Shown: one piece after another, positions 26,452-35,887 of the stretch
How positions within the stretch are numbered: position 1 is the stretch's first letter
Layout of the letters: the number at the start of each line of letters is the position of its first letter
Origin: Halobacillus shinanisalinarum
GTDB taxonomy: Bacteria > Bacillota > Bacilli > Bacillales > Halobacillaceae
DNA length: 64,000 nt
Reading direction: 5' to 3'
NCBI RefSeq assembly: GCF_022919835.1
Contig: NZ_CP095074.1
Span: 1,178,001-1,242,000, forward strand
The notes under the pieces: model-generated
What the model saw: the letters and a program-made list of their open reading frames with translations, nothing else
The model's database searches: none
Told to the model about the DNA's origin: nothing
Program-made: the position numbers and the translations under genes

Positions 26452-27168
26452 ATGCCTAAAAATGATCAACTTCATAGTCAAATTAAAAAAGATATTATAG
26501 AAAAAATTGAAAATGGTTATTACCGTCCAGGGAAAAACCTTCCGACCGAGGCCGAGTTTTGTAACATTTACAACGTCAGCCGGACGACCGTACGTACAGC
26601 TCTCAATCACCTCATTATGGAAGGTCACATTTACCGTAAACAAGGAAAAGGTACCTTTGTAGCAAAAGGAAAAGTAAAACAGGTCCTCAGTTCAAGTAAA
26701 CTTCAGTATGCTGCTCAGCTAGAATCCCAAGGTCTCAAGCCTAAAATTGAAGTCAACGACCTGCAGTTGTTAGTCCCACCAGCCAAAATTAGCAGGATCC
26801 TAAATGTCGAAGAGGGGACTAAGGTCCACCAGGTTAAACGGACAAGATTTGCTGATCATGAAGAAATTCAATTTGAGGTTGCCTATGTTCGTCAGGATCT
26901 TGTTCCAGAGCTAACCACTAAAATGGTTGGCCATTCCTTATACGAGTCTATTAAAAATCAAGGCAATCAAATAAATCGAACCGAGGAACAAATTAAAATT
27001 GTCATATCAGATGAGGAAGTTGCCGGAAACCTGAATATTTCTTCAGGTTCTCCTTGTTTTCAAATCACAACGAAAACCTTTTTAAATTCAGAAGATATTG
27101 TCGAATACTCAGAAGCTTATTTTCGTGGGGATCGAGTAGAGTTCTTAATTGAAAGAAATTACGAATAG
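26452..27168 (+). CDS. GntR/HutC-family transcriptional regulator with UTRA domain
   Basis: A 238-residue regulator. Residues 5-70 form the GntR winged helix (LPTEAEFCNIYNVSRTTVRTAL, with the wing GHIYRKQGKGTFVAKG), and residues 90-235 the UTRA effector domain that binds phosphorylated sugars. Ribosome site AAAGGAG. It is divergent from the GH4-PTS operon and co-transcribed with a ChbG-type deacetylase three bases downstream. It most likely represses both units until a phosphorylated amino sugar or disaccharide appears. Confidence 0.9.
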   Translation: MPKNDQLHSQIKKDIIEKIENGYYRPGKNLPTEAEFCNIYNVSRTTVRTALNHLIMEGHIYRKQGKGTFVAKGKVKQVLSSSKLQYAAQLESQGLKPKIEVNDLQLLVPPAKISRILNVEEGTKVHQVKRTRFADHEEIQFEVAYVRQDLVPELTTKMVGHSLYESIKNQGNQINRTEEQIKIVISDEEVAGNLNISSGSPCFQITTKTFLNSEDIVEYSEAYFRGDRVEFLIERNYE

Positions 27169-27183
27169 AATGTGAGGAAAACG

Positions 27184-27921
27184 ATGAGAAAAAAACTTAT
27201 AATTAATGCGGATGATTTCGGTTATTCAAGAGGAATCAACTTTGGTATCATTGATGCCCACCACAATGGGGTATTAACTTCTACGACTCTAATGACAAAC
27301 ATGCCAGGTGCTTCCCATGCTTATCAGTTAGCAAATGAAACCCCTACTCTAGGGGTAGGGATACACTTAACGTTGACGGCTGGAAGCCCTATTCTCAAGC
27401 ATCTCCAAACCATAACAGATGAGAATGGCCATTTTCGCAACTTAAAATACTATTTGGGTTTCTTTGATGTCGATTTAGTGGAAGTTTACGAGGAATGGAA
27501 GGCCCAGATTAAGCAGGCCATTGCTAATGGTATTCAACCCACACACCTGGATAGCCATCACCATATTCATTCATATGGAGAACTAACAGAAGTAGTTATC
27601 GACCTTGCAAAAGAGTTCGATTTGCCTGTACGCCGAGTATTTGAACCAGAAACTAATGAGCTGAGCACCATTCGAACAACTGAAGCATTTGAATACAAAA
27701 TAGATACAATAAAAGACCCTATCAAATTAGCAGAAAAGTTTTCTGATGCTCAATCTATTGAAGTAATGACTCACCCTGCTTATTTGGATAAAGCTATTAT
27801 TAATGGCTCATCATTTAATTATCCCCGGGTGGATGAACTAGCTTTGTTGACAGATAAAGCATTAAAAGAGACCTACAAAAACCACAATATGTTTGAGCTA
27901 ACCCATTATCGTTCCATTTAA
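27184..27921 (+). CDS. chbG: ChbG/YdjC-family carbohydrate deacetylase
   Basis: I choose the ATG at 27184, which follows GTGAGGAAAACG; a GTG at 27172 is upstream in frame. About 245 residues. The metal site is visible as NADDFGYS near residue 9, GIHLTLTAG, and HLDSHHHIHS. In E. coli, ChbG removes one acetyl group from diacetylchitobiose-6-P, a step needed before ChbF (GH4) can cleave it. The GH4 gene and the lac-type PTS next door make the same role likely here. Confidence 0.88.
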   Translation: MRKKLIINADDFGYSRGINFGIIDAHHNGVLTSTTLMTNMPGASHAYQLANETPTLGVGIHLTLTAGSPILKHLQTITDENGHFRNLKYYLGFFDVDLVEVYEEWKAQIKQAIANGIQPTHLDSHHHIHSYGELTEVVIDLAKEFDLPVRRVFEPETNELSTIRTTEAFEYKIDTIKDPIKLAEKFSDAQSIEVMTHPAYLDKAIINGSSFNYPRVDELALLTDKALKETYKNHNMFELTHYRSI

Positions 27922-27945
27922 CACTGTACACACTTCCATAAAAAT

Positions 27946-27984
27946 CCACCTCAGGTCATCCATAATATGGATGACCTGAGGTGG
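27946..27984. terminator. Repeated hairpin, copy 2 (bidirectional terminator)
   Basis: Identical arms to copy 1 (CCACCTCAGGTCATCCAT) with loop AAT. It lies between the converging chbG and YczE-type genes and probably terminates both. Confidence 0.88.
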
Positions 27985-28002
27985 TAGTAATTTACATATA
28001 TA

Positions 28003-28644
28003 TTACATCAATTGTTTTTGCAGTTCTTGTTCGCCGCTTGGATGAAGTTTGTAATATAGCGGATAAGCGCGTGTGTAGCAGAGTTGAATCATTAGTCCGA
28101 GAAATAGCATCGGTGTGAGTGTTCCAATGCCTACTGGGCCGCCGATAACGAAGGCTAGCCCCGTCATCACCACCGCAACTAGCGTTTGACCTGATTGCAA
28201 GCTTAAATTAAATCGGTGACTGACGGCCAGGAATAGCTGGTCAACGGGGGCTCTCGGGAATTGCGGAAGGATGTAAATAGCGACTCCCAACCCCACAATA
28301 GCAACCCCTGCGAGTAAAGTAGCTACTTGCAGTACGAATGGTGCTGTCGTTAAATCAACATTTGCGAAAACAATCTCAACCCAAAAGTCCAAAATAACAC
28401 TTTCTAATAACACAGGGATAATCGCTCGCATTTCCGGTAACTGCTTCATCAACTTTGCATTTATAAAAATGATGAAAAACTGAAATACTCCGTACCAGAA
28501 TCCTACGGTAAAACCAAGTTTATCCGAAACACCGATAAAAAACGCTGTCCAGAAACCTGCACCGAGAGTAGCGTTAATGATGAGCGTAACCCCAAGAAAA
28601 TTGATGACCATACCCAGAAGGTAAACCGTAGCTCGATAAAGCAT
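28003..28644 (-). CDS. YczE/YitT-type integral membrane protein
   Basis: I choose the ATG at 28644 (MLYRATVYLL), preceded by GAGGGGAGGGGG. About 213 residues and five membrane helices, with GVTLIINATLGAGFWTAFF near the start and QFPRAPVDQLFL in the loop before the fourth helix, both typical of the YczE/YyaS/YitT group. Function of the family is not established. Stands alone between two repeated hairpins. Confidence 0.8.
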   Translation of the reverse strand: MLYRATVYLLGMVINFLGVTLIINATLGAGFWTAFFIGVSDKLGFTVGFWYGVFQFFIIFINAKLMKQLPEMRAIIPVLLESVILDFWVEIVFANVDLTTAPFVLQVATLLAGVAIVGLGVAIYILPQFPRAPVDQLFLAVSHRFNLSLQSGQTLVAVVMTGLAFVIGGPVGIGTLTPMLFLGLMIQLCYTRAYPLYYKLHPSGEQELQKQLM

Positions 28645-28796
28645 AACGATCCCCCTCCCCTCTAATAAAAATCGAAATAAAAAGAGGTGACTCTTCAAAC
28701 TCGTGATCACATTTTATTAGCGATTATTTCACACGTCAATAGATCAAATTACGGTAAAAAAAGGATTAGGAATATATTCCCGTAAAAGCATTTAAC

Positions 28797-28839
28797 CCCC
28801 ACCTCAAGTCATCCAGAATCTGGATGACCTGAGGTGGGG
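28797..28839. terminator. Repeated hairpin, copy 3
   Basis: Twenty-one-base arms CCCCACCTCAAGTCATCCAGA around a single A, with one mismatch (A in place of G) relative to the other copies. It follows the D-serine dehydratase stop by 33 bases. The T run is on the plus strand (ATTTTTAG), while on the minus strand only GGGGGTTAAA follows, so termination of dsdA by it would be weaker. Confidence 0.8.
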
Positions 28840-28871
28840 ATTTTTAGTATTATTCCCATTATTCAGGTACT

Positions 28872-30227
28872 TCACTTGTCTCTTTCCAGTAACGATTTAC
28901 CCTTTTGATAGGATGCTTCCATATCCGTTTCAGGAACGAGCGCTCCACCTGTTGCCCAAGAAATATGAGTGGCTTGAGACATTTTTGTCTGAAGATCATG
29001 CTCCCCTATATAACTTGTATTTTGTACAACCATCGGCCCCAGCAATCCAGCCGCAGCAGATGGCTCGACATGAATATTTTCACTATCTGCCAGTAATGCT
29101 AATAGTTTATAAAGTTCCTCATCTTCTATTGTATAGATGCCGCTAACTAGATGACTGCTGATTTCAGTTGCAAAACGTGATGGACGGCCAACAGCTAAAC
29201 CGTCTGCTTCCGTGCGGTTATCTATGCCAAAATCCTGTACACTTATCTTCTCGTTTTCCCCTGTCATCATTCCAAGTAATACAGACGGTGAATGAGTCGG
29301 CTCAACAAAAATACAATGGACATTATCCCCGAAAACTTGCTTTAATCCAAATGTAATACCGCCAGGGGAGCCACCTACACCACATGGCAGATAAACAAAT
29401 AAAGGATGATCTTGATCAACCGAAATATTGTCCTTAGCAAGCTGATTCTTAAGCCTCAATGCCGCCACACTATAACCTAAAAATAAATCCTTTGAATCCT
29501 CATCATCAACAAAGTATCCTTTTGGGTCCTGAGTGGTGTTAGTTCTTCCATTTGTAATTGCTTCGCTGAAATCCCCTTCATATTCATAAACATTTGCACC
29601 TCTTACCCGCAAAAGATCCTTCTTCCATTGTTTTGCATCCGCAGACATGTGCACCTCCACGTTGAATCCAAGCTTAGCACTGATTGTACCAATGCTTAGG
29701 GCAAGGTTGCCGGTTGAACCTACACCTATCGTATATTGGTTAAAGAATTGTTTAAATGTCGGATCGAGAAACGCTTGATAATTATCGCCTTTTGAGATCA
29801 TGTCATTTTCAAGAGCAAGTTTCTCTGCATAACTTAAAACCTCGTAGACACCTCCACGAGCCTTTATGGATCCTGCAATTGGTAGTTCATTGTCACATTT
29901 TAAATAAAGATGACCTTCAAAGGTTTTATTATAATATGTCTGTATCAGATCTTTCATTTTAGGTATTTCCTTCAAAGGTGATTCGATCACTCCGCCTGCC
30001 ATTTCAGTTTCCGGGAAGGCTTTTGCCAAAAAGGGGGCAAAGCGTTCCCAAAGCCGTTCAGCTTCGAACATATCTTCTTCATTAACAGGCAGTGACGGTA
30101 CTCTCTTCATCTCTTTATAATTTGAATTAGTCCAAAACACTGATTCAAGGCTTGTTACGTTTGTCAACAAAGGGAATTCGTTTACCCAATCTTTCATTGG
30201 TTTTCCTAGTACCTTAAATGTTTCCAC
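28872..30227 (-). CDS. dsdA: D-serine ammonia-lyase
   Basis: A 451-residue PLP enzyme starting at GTG after TGGAGGAA. The PLP lysine is in AGSIKARGGVYEV near residue 121, the glycine-rich phosphate loop is VGSTGNLALSIG, and CGVGGSPGGITFG and HVEPSAAAGLLGP follow in DsdA order. It converts D-serine to pyruvate and ammonia, a detoxifying and catabolic role. No DsdC or DsdX neighbour. A weak cre-like sequence (TGAGAACGTTTTAC) lies at 30269-30282. Confidence 0.93.
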   Translation of the reverse strand: METFKVLGKPMKDWVNEFPLLTNVTSLESVFWTNSNYKEMKRVPSLPVNEEDMFEAERLWERFAPFLAKAFPETEMAGGVIESPLKEIPKMKDLIQTYYNKTFEGHLYLKCDNELPIAGSIKARGGVYEVLSYAEKLALENDMISKGDNYQAFLDPTFKQFFNQYTIGVGSTGNLALSIGTISAKLGFNVEVHMSADAKQWKKDLLRVRGANVYEYEGDFSEAITNGRTNTTQDPKGYFVDDEDSKDLFLGYSVAALRLKNQLAKDNISVDQDHPLFVYLPCGVGGSPGGITFGLKQVFGDNVHCIFVEPTHSPSVLLGMMTGENEKISVQDFGIDNRTEADGLAVGRPSRFATEISSHLVSGIYTIEDEELYKLLALLADSENIHVEPSAAAGLLGPMVVQNTSYIGEHDLQTKMSQATHISWATGGALVPETDMEASYQKGKSLLERDK

Positions 30228-30324
30228 AAAAATTCCTCCAATCCTATCTATATATTGTTCTTCCCTTTTGAGAACGTTTTACACCTTCCACCTAGTTTAA
30301 TATGCATCAGAATAATTCCCATAA

Positions 30325-30371
30325 AACCCCACCTCAGGTCATCCAATTTATGGATGACCTGAGGTGGGGTT
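30325..30371. terminator. Repeated hairpin, copy 4 (terminator of the catalase gene)
   Basis: Twenty-one-base perfect arms AACCCCACCTCAGGTCATCCA around the loop ATTTA. It begins 12 bases past the catalase stop, and TTTTATG follows on the minus strand. Confidence 0.9.
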
Positions 30372-30383
30372 ATTTACCATCCT

Positions 30384-32060
30384 TTAATAAGGGTCACTCT
30401 CATGCCCTTTCTCTTCTGCTTTCTCAACTGCGTCACTTGCACCTGTATTTCCCAGTGGTGAGCCACCTTTCTTCGGTAGCTTGCCCTTGGTTGGGGTGAT
30501 TTCTTCACTATACTCTTCCTTCGTAGCATCCATATCCATGCTTAACCCATCTGCTACTCTTTTTCCATAGTCTTCATCACATTGAGAAAGCAAGTGAATC
30601 ATTTTTTGCTGAATGTGGGATTGACACGGCTTTAAGGAATTGACTAAATTGTTGATTAAATCCTTCCGCTCCCAATCTTCCAATAAACGATACCTTTCTC
30701 CAGCCTGCTTAAAATTATTTTCACGATCAATCGGCTCTTTTGTCAGCTCCCCTTCTACATATGGTCTATGATGAGCAACTTTTCGCTTGGACTCCTCTAA
30801 GCCATTTAAAGAGGATGGCTCATAATTAATGTGAGGATTAGCGCTTTCCGGTCGATCCACTTGATAAGACATTTGACCACCTTCTTGGTTGGTAGCCACA
30901 TGCTTTTTGGGCGCATTGACAGGGAGTTGCAGATAGTTTGCCCCTACCCGGTATCGCTGAGTATCCGAATAGGAAAAAGTTCTTCCTTGAAGCATCTTAT
31001 CATCTGAAAAATCTAGCCCATCAACAAGTACACCTGTTCCAAAAGCTGCTTGTTCCACTTCATTGTAGTAATTGTCGGGGTTTTTATTTAATACCATCTT
31101 GCCAACTTTTAAAAAAGGAAATTGATCTTCGGGCCAAATCTTCGTATCATCCAATGGATCAAAGTCCAGTTCTGGATGTTCGTGATCCTCCATAATCTGT
31201 ACGCAAAGCTCCCATTCAGGATAGTCTCCATTCTCGATGGCTTCATAAAGATCCTGTGTAGCATGATTGAAATTCTCCGCTTGAATCTCGTTCGCTTCTT
31301 CTTGCGTTAAATTCTTTATCCCTTGTTTCAAAGGTTCAAAGTGATATTTAATTAAGCAGCCCTTTCCTTCTTCATTCACCCAGCGGTAAGTATTAACCCC
31401 TGAACCTTGCATTTGTCTATAATTAGCTGGAATCCCCCAAGGTGAGAACAAATACGTGATCATATTCATCGCCTCAGGTGTATTACTGATAAAATCAAAT
31501 ATACGCTCACTATCTTGAATATTTGTAACAGGGTCGGGCTTAAAAGCATGAATTAAATCAGGAAATTTCATCGCATCTCTAATGAAAAACACTTTTAAAT
31601 TGTTCCCAACCAGATCCCAATTTCCATCTTCAGTATAAAATTTCACCGCAAATCCTCGCGGGTCACGTAACGTTTCCGGGGAACCTTGCTGATGAGTGAC
31701 CGTTGAGAAACGTACAAGGACAGGTGTTCGTTTTCCAGCATCTGAGAAAACCTTCGCCCTTGTGTACTTTTCCACAGGCTCATCTCCAGCTTTTCCGTAT
31801 GTTTCAAAGTAGCCATGGGCTCCTGTCCCACGAGCATGAACGACTCGTTCTGGCACACGTTCTCTATCAAAGTGTGAAATTTTCTCAATAAAATCATAAT
31901 TCTCTAGCGTTGAGGGACCTCTGTTTCCAACTGTTCTCAAGTTTTGGTTATTTCTAACCGGATGTCCTTGTCTAGTTGTTAGTGTGTTTTCGTTTTCCTC
32001 TTCTGAAAAACGTTTGTCCTTAGCGCCTTCCTGCCCTTGCTTCATGTTGTCTCTATCCAA
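30384..32060 (-). CDS. katA: Catalase (haem, clade KatA/KatE-like with C-terminal extension)
   Basis: I choose the TTG at 32060, nine bases after CAGGGAGG; the frame is open further upstream. About 558 residues. The active-site histidine is in [17 protein letters not shown], the distal Asn in [11 protein letters not shown], and the haem-ligand tyrosine in [24 protein letters not shown] is also typical. A hydrophilic, Lys- and Glu-rich tail of about 50 residues ([20 protein letters not shown]) extends the usual core. It breaks down hydrogen peroxide. Single-gene unit with its own terminator. Confidence 0.95.
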   Translation of the reverse strand: MDRDNMKQGQEGAKDKRFSEEENENTLTTRQGHPVRNNQNLRTVGNRGPSTLENYDFIEKISHFDRERVPERVVHARGTGAHGYFETYGKAGDEPVEKYTRAKVFSDAGKRTPVLVRFSTVTHQQGSPETLRDPRGFAVKFYTEDGNWDLVGNNLKVFFIRDAMKFPDLIHAFKPDPVTNIQDSERIFDFISNTPEAMNMITYLFSPWGIPANYRQMQGSGVNTYRWVNEEGKGCLIKYHFEPLKQGIKNLTQEEANEIQAENFNHATQDLYEAIENGDYPEWELCVQIMEDHEHPELDFDPLDDTKIWPEDQFPFLKVGKMVLNKNPDNYYNEVEQAAFGTGVLVDGLDFSDDKMLQGRTFSYSDTQRYRVGANYLQLPVNAPKKHVATNQEGGQMSYQVDRPESANPHINYEPSSLNGLEESKRKVAHHRPYVEGELTKEPIDRENNFKQAGERYRLLEDWERKDLINNLVNSLKPCQSHIQQKMIHLLSQCDEDYGKRVADGLSMDMDATKEEYSEEITPTKGKLPKKGGSPLGNTGASDAVEKAEEKGHESDPY

Positions 32061-32124
32061 TACAAAAAACCTCCCTGGAAAATAGTACAATTATACGTTG
32101 CTCTTAAGAAGGATTTTTATTCCA

Positions 32125-32140
32125 CTTATTATATAATTTG
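32125..32140. promoter_or_regulatory. AT-rich dyad before katA, possible PerR box
   Basis: CTTATTATATAATTTG resembles the PerR operator (TTATAATNATTATAA), though imperfectly. Catalase genes of Bacillaceae are usually PerR targets. Weak match, so only a suggestion. Confidence 0.3.
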
Positions 32141-32196
32141 TTTGTTTCTTATACTCACAACACACTGGTACCTATTGAAATTTGCGAGACAACAAC

Positions 32197-32230
32197 AAAA
32201 CCCATAATTTGGATGACCTGAGGTGGGTTT
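32197..32230. repeat. Repeated hairpin, copy 5 (left arm mostly deleted)
   Basis: AAACCC, then a short spacer, then GGATGACCTGAGGTGGGTTT. The right arm matches the other copies fully; 14 bases of the left arm are missing, so no stable stem can form beyond the outer AAACCC/GGGTTT. It lies upstream of katA, with no gene ending close by. Confidence 0.8.
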
Positions 32231-32294
32231 ATTTTCCAAAACATATTCAAAATAGAAACTACTTCTTTTTTTGCTTTTAAAGAGTTCGTATGTT

Positions 32295-32516
32295 TTAAGA
32301 TTCTATCTCAATAATCAAAATAGCTATCAACGAAATCTCCATCAAAAAGTTGACGAACGACAACGTCGACCCTAGCACGTCCTGTGCGTCGTAAGAAGTT
32401 CGAGGCGAGACAGTTTTGAGGACCACAGCGTATGCTTTTCCTACGTGAGGACCGGAAAAACCGAGCAACGAAGAAATGCGCCGTTTATCATTTGGTGCCT
32501 TTTTGAACATTCTCTA
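32295..32516 (-). repeat. Interspersed repeat with an open frame, full-looking copy
   Basis: A 71-codon frame on the minus strand (starts MFKKAPNDKRRISSLLG; contains SYDAQDVLGSTLSF). I recall near-identical small frames as multi-copy intergenic elements of Bacillaceae, so I call it a repeat, not a gene. There is no ribosome site before its ATG. A shorter relative is at 39064-39107 in this same window. Confidence 0.6.
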
Positions 32517-32585
32517 TTAGAGTAATATGAACACTTTTTCTCATTGCAGACTTTTAAAAACCTTAAATCTAATAAACTAAACAAG

Positions 32586-32619
32586 CTGTAACCGGAACAT
32601 ATATATTCCGGTTACAGCC
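32586..32619. terminator. Terminator of the galactonate operon
   Basis: Thirteen-base perfect arms GCTGTAACCGGAA around the loop CATATATA, 16 bases past the GntP-type permease stop, with TTGTTTAG on the minus strand. Confidence 0.85.
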
Positions 32620-32634
32620 CTTCATCACTCACTA

Positions 32635-33993
32635 TTAAATAAACATACTGATTGTCAACGAAACTCCAAATCCAACCAAGGCAATGATCGTTTCCATAAC
32701 CGTCCAAGATTTCAATGTGTCTTTCTCAGACAAACCAAAGAATCGGCTGACCATCCAGAAGCCTGAGTCGTTCACATGTGAGGCAATGGTTGCCCCTGAT
32801 GCAATGGTAATAACGAGCAAGGCCAGCATTGGGCCGCCGATACCAAGTGTATCGATCACCGGTGCGATTAAACTGGCTGCCGTAACCATCGCAACCGTCG
32901 CGGAACCTTGCGCAATACGGACGGCTGAAGCAACTAGGAAAGCAAAGACGAGGATCGGCATGTTCAGATCACTCATCGTATTTGCCAATACATCTCCAAT
33001 CCCGGTTTCAACTAACACTTGACCGAAGACGCCACCTGCACCAGTAATTAAAATAATAATCCCCGCAGGTTCAAGAGATTTCGTTGCGATGTCCTGAATC
33101 TCTTCCTTAGAGTAACCGCGTCGTGTGCCCAGTAAATAAAAGGTTAGCAAGGCCGTGATCGTCAGTGCAACACCTGGGTTCCCGATAAACGTCACGATTG
33201 TTCGCAGTGTACTGCCCTCATCAAGTAGCACACCGGCAAATGTATTTAATAGAATAAGAAAAAGCGGCAATAAGATAAGGGTAGCAATCATGCCGAAACT
33301 TGGAAGCTCTTTATCATATTTCTTGTCTTTGGCTTCTTCAGCCATGTTCTTCAACATCACTGTCGGCACTTCAACGTGAATCTTTTTAGAAATATAAGTA
33401 CCGAAGATAGGACCAGCAATAATCGCTGCCGGAATCCCCGCAAGCAAACCAAATAGGATCACCCAGCCAATGTTTGCTCCTAATAATGAAGCAACAGCGA
33501 TCGGCCCGGGTGTCGGCGGCACAAAGCTGTGTGTAACCGCTAAACCAGCAAGCAATGGGATACCATAGAATAGCAATGATTTCCCAGTTCTCTGTGTCAA
33601 ACTGTATAAAATCGGCACTAAAATAACAAAAGCAACATCAAGAAAGACAGGAATAGAAATGATAAATCCAGTTAGGACAAGCGCCCAGTTTACACGTTTT
33701 TCACCAAATTTGTCCATCAGTGTCATCGCTAATCGCTCAGCACCACCGGAGACTTTCAATATTTCCCCAAACATGGCACCGATACCAATGATGACCGCAA
33801 TCTCTCCTACGGTTCCTCCCATGCCATCCTGTACGGCTGTAAAAATTTCCGTAGGGCTCATCCCAGCCAAAAGACCAATGATGTAACTAACAACAATTAA
33901 TGCAATAAACGCTTGCAATTTTACGCGGATAACGAGAAATAACAATAACGCAACCCCGAAAGCAGCGAGCAAAATTAACCCTGTTGTAGACAT
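32635..33993 (-). CDS. GntP-family gluconate/galactonate permease
   Basis: A 452-residue permease with about 12 membrane helices, GGAGGGGAAAA before its ATG. Family marks include GGTVGEIAVIIGIGAMFGEILKVSGGAERLA (residues about 58-88), HSFVPPTPGP and the late SHVNDSGFWMV. GntP transporters are proton symporters for sugar acids. As last gene of an operon for 2-keto-3-deoxy acid breakdown, its substrate is probably D-galactonate. A cre site directly precedes it (34028-34041). Confidence 0.92.
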   Translation of the reverse strand: MSTTGLILLAAFGVALLLFLVIRVKLQAFIALIVVSYIIGLLAGMSPTEIFTAVQDGMGGTVGEIAVIIGIGAMFGEILKVSGGAERLAMTLMDKFGEKRVNWALVLTGFIISIPVFLDVAFVILVPILYSLTQRTGKSLLFYGIPLLAGLAVTHSFVPPTPGPIAVASLLGANIGWVILFGLLAGIPAAIIAGPIFGTYISKKIHVEVPTVMLKNMAEEAKDKKYDKELPSFGMIATLILLPLFLILLNTFAGVLLDEGSTLRTIVTFIGNPGVALTITALLTFYLLGTRRGYSKEEIQDIATKSLEPAGIIILITGAGGVFGQVLVETGIGDVLANTMSDLNMPILVFAFLVASAVRIAQGSATVAMVTAASLIAPVIDTLGIGGPMLALLVITIASGATIASHVNDSGFWMVSRFFGLSEKDTLKSWTVMETIIALVGFGVSLTISMFI

Positions 33994-34027
33994 TTTAATT
34001 TTTCCCCTCCATTTTTTTAAACTATAT

Positions 34028-34041
34028 CAAAAACGCTTTCA
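34028..34041. promoter_or_regulatory. cre site between dgoD and the permease gene
   Basis: The minus strand reads TGAAAGCGTTTTTG, one or two bases off the cre consensus. It sits in the 91-base gap before the permease, suggesting an internal promoter or roadblock under CcpA control. Confidence 0.6.
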
Positions 34042-34084
34042 CCAAACTCTGTAACATACTTCAAGCATTGAACATAGCTATTCT

Positions 34085-35233
34085 CTACCACTCCGCTACT
34101 GTGCCATCAGCATGACGCCAGATCGGATTTTTCCATTGGTGGCCTTCTTTGGAAGCTTGCTTTACACGGTCTTCATTAATTTCGATGCCAAGACCGGCTC
34201 CTTTTGGCATTTTGACTGCTCCTGATTGATATTCAAACACCGTTGGATCAACAAGATAATCAAGCAAGTCGCTGCCTTTATTGTAATGAATGCCAAGGCT
34301 TTGTTCCTGAATAATGCAGTTCGGTGTACATGCATCCACCTGCAGGGAAGCAGCAAGATTGATTGGTCCAAGCGGCGCATGCGGCGCAACAGCTACATCA
34401 AACGTTTCAGCCATCGTGGCGATCTTTTTCGCTTCAAGGATCCCTCCTGCGTGTGAGAGATCAGGCTGTATAATATCTACGGTGCCGTCCATCAACATTT
34501 GCTTGAACCCCCAGCGTGTATAATTGCGTTCACCTGTCGCAATTGGCGTGGTTGTGTGGTTGGCAATCTCCTTGAACGCCTCGAGATTTTCAACGAGTAC
34601 TGGCTCCTCAATAAACATCGGGCGATAGGGTTCAAGTTCCTTCACAAGGATTTTAGCCATCGCTTTATGTACACGGCCATGAAAATCAATTCCAATGCCA
34701 AAGTCGTTTCCAACAGCTTCACGAATCGCAGCGACCCGGTTAACAGCTGCGTCCACCTTCGAGTAATTATCTATATAATTCATTTCCTCGGTTCCGTTCA
34801 TCTTGATCGCTGTGAAGCCAGCTTCAGCTTTTTCCTTAGCCGCTGCACCGACATCTTGCGGACGATCCCCGCCGATCCAAGAATAAACTTGAATGTCATC
34901 CCGAACAGCCCCACCGAGCATTTCGTACACGGGCATATTGTAAAACTTCCCTTTAATGTCCCATAGCGCCTGCTCAATGCCTGAGATGGCACTCATTAAG
35001 ATTGGGCCGCCTCGGTAAAATCCGCCACGATATAGAACTTGAAAATGATCTTCAATTTTGCGTGGATCTTGACCAATTAAATAATCCATCAGCTCTGTGA
35101 CACAAGCCAATACTGTGTGAGCGCGACCTTCAACAACGGGCTCTCCCCAACCAGCGACCCCTTCATCTGTTTCAATTTTTAAAAATAACCAGCGTGGTGG
35201 TACTTGGTATAGTTTAAAATCAGTAATTTTCAT
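34085..35233 (-). CDS. dgoD: D-galactonate dehydratase (enolase superfamily)
   Basis: A 382-residue mandelate-racemase/enolase-type dehydratase. N-terminal capping domain [15 protein letters not shown] and [10 protein letters not shown]; in the barrel the metal ligands fall in GIDFHGRVH (Asp), FIEEPVL (Glu) and [10 protein letters not shown] (Glu). [10 protein letters not shown] and [14 protein letters not shown] are the typical DgoD ending with the catalytic His. It dehydrates D-galactonate to 2-keto-3-deoxygalactonate. Six bases follow the aldolase gene, in the operon kdgK-eda-dgoD-permease. Confidence 0.92.
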   Translation of the reverse strand: MKITDFKLYQVPPRWLFLKIETDEGVAGWGEPVVEGRAHTVLACVTELMDYLIGQDPRKIEDHFQVLYRGGFYRGGPILMSAISGIEQALWDIKGKFYNMPVYEMLGGAVRDDIQVYSWIGGDRPQDVGAAAKEKAEAGFTAIKMNGTEEMNYIDNYSKVDAAVNRVAAIREAVGNDFGIGIDFHGRVHKAMAKILVKELEPYRPMFIEEPVLVENLEAFKEIANHTTTPIATGERNYTRWGFKQMLMDGTVDIIQPDLSHAGGILEAKKIATMAETFDVAVAPHAPLGPINLAASLQVDACTPNCIIQEQSLGIHYNKGSDLLDYLVDPTVFEYQSGAVKMPKGAGLGIEINEDRVKQASKEGHQWKNPIWRHADGTVAEW

Positions 35234-35238
35234 AACGA

Positions 35239-35874
35239 TTACACATCCTTTATCGCTTCTACAAATTGTTGTGCTTTATCAGTGATTCCTTTTAATGCCT
35301 CTGCATTGATCGGCTGTTTTGTGTTAACGAGGGCACTTCCTAGCCCGGCTGCGACAGCACCTTTTTCAAAATACTCACGAATATTGGACAAATCCACTCC
35401 TCCGGTCGGCATTAATGGAATGTGTGGTAATGGACCGTGGATATCCTTCATATAGCTCGGCCCCATTGCCCCAGCAGGAAATACCTTAATCAGGTCAGCT
35501 CCATGTTCGTAGGCCGTTAATATTTCCGTTGGCGTCAATGCACCGGGAATGCTTACAACACCATAGCGCTTCGTCAGCCGAATCGTTTCCCTATTGACTG
35601 TCGGTGAAAATATGAAACGGGCTCCTGCCATGATTGCTGCTCTGGCCGTTTCCGGATCAAGAACAGTACCTGCACCGACAATCATTTGATCACCGAATTC
35701 CTCATTTACTTTTCTGATTAAACCTTCCACTTCCGGCGTATCCGCTGTAATTTCTAGAATGTGAACCCCACCCTCCTGAAGGGCTCGTGCGATGGACAAA
35801 ACATCTTCACCTTCTGCACCGCGTATAACGGCAACCAGATTATGTTCCATCATTCGCTGCAATGTCTCTGTCAT
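35239..35874 (-). CDS. 2-keto-3-deoxy-6-phospho(gluconate/galactonate) aldolase
   Basis: I choose the ATG at 35874 (MTETLQRM), preceded by AAGGAGG. About 211 residues. A class I aldolase barrel with VAVIRG, the catalytic glutamate in [37 protein letters not shown] and the Schiff-base lysine in ADLIKVFPA. Cleaves the phosphorylated 2-keto-3-deoxy acid to pyruvate and glyceraldehyde-3-P. Next to dgoD, the likely substrate is KDPGal, although KDPG may also be used. Confidence 0.92.
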   Translation of the reverse strand: MTETLQRMMEHNLVAVIRGAEGEDVLSIARALQEGGVHILEITADTPEVEGLIRKVNEEFGDQMIVGAGTVLDPETARAAIMAGARFIFSPTVNRETIRLTKRYGVVSIPGALTPTEILTAYEHGADLIKVFPAGAMGPSYMKDIHGPLPHIPLMPTGGVDLSNIREYFEKGAVAAGLGSALVNTKQPINAEALKGITDKAQQFVEAIKDV

Positions 35875-35887
35875 ATTATCAGCCTCC

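Noticed and set aside
32295..32510. A 71-codon frame as a protein gene
   Set aside because: Looks like part of an interspersed repeat and has no ribosome site; kept as a repeat.
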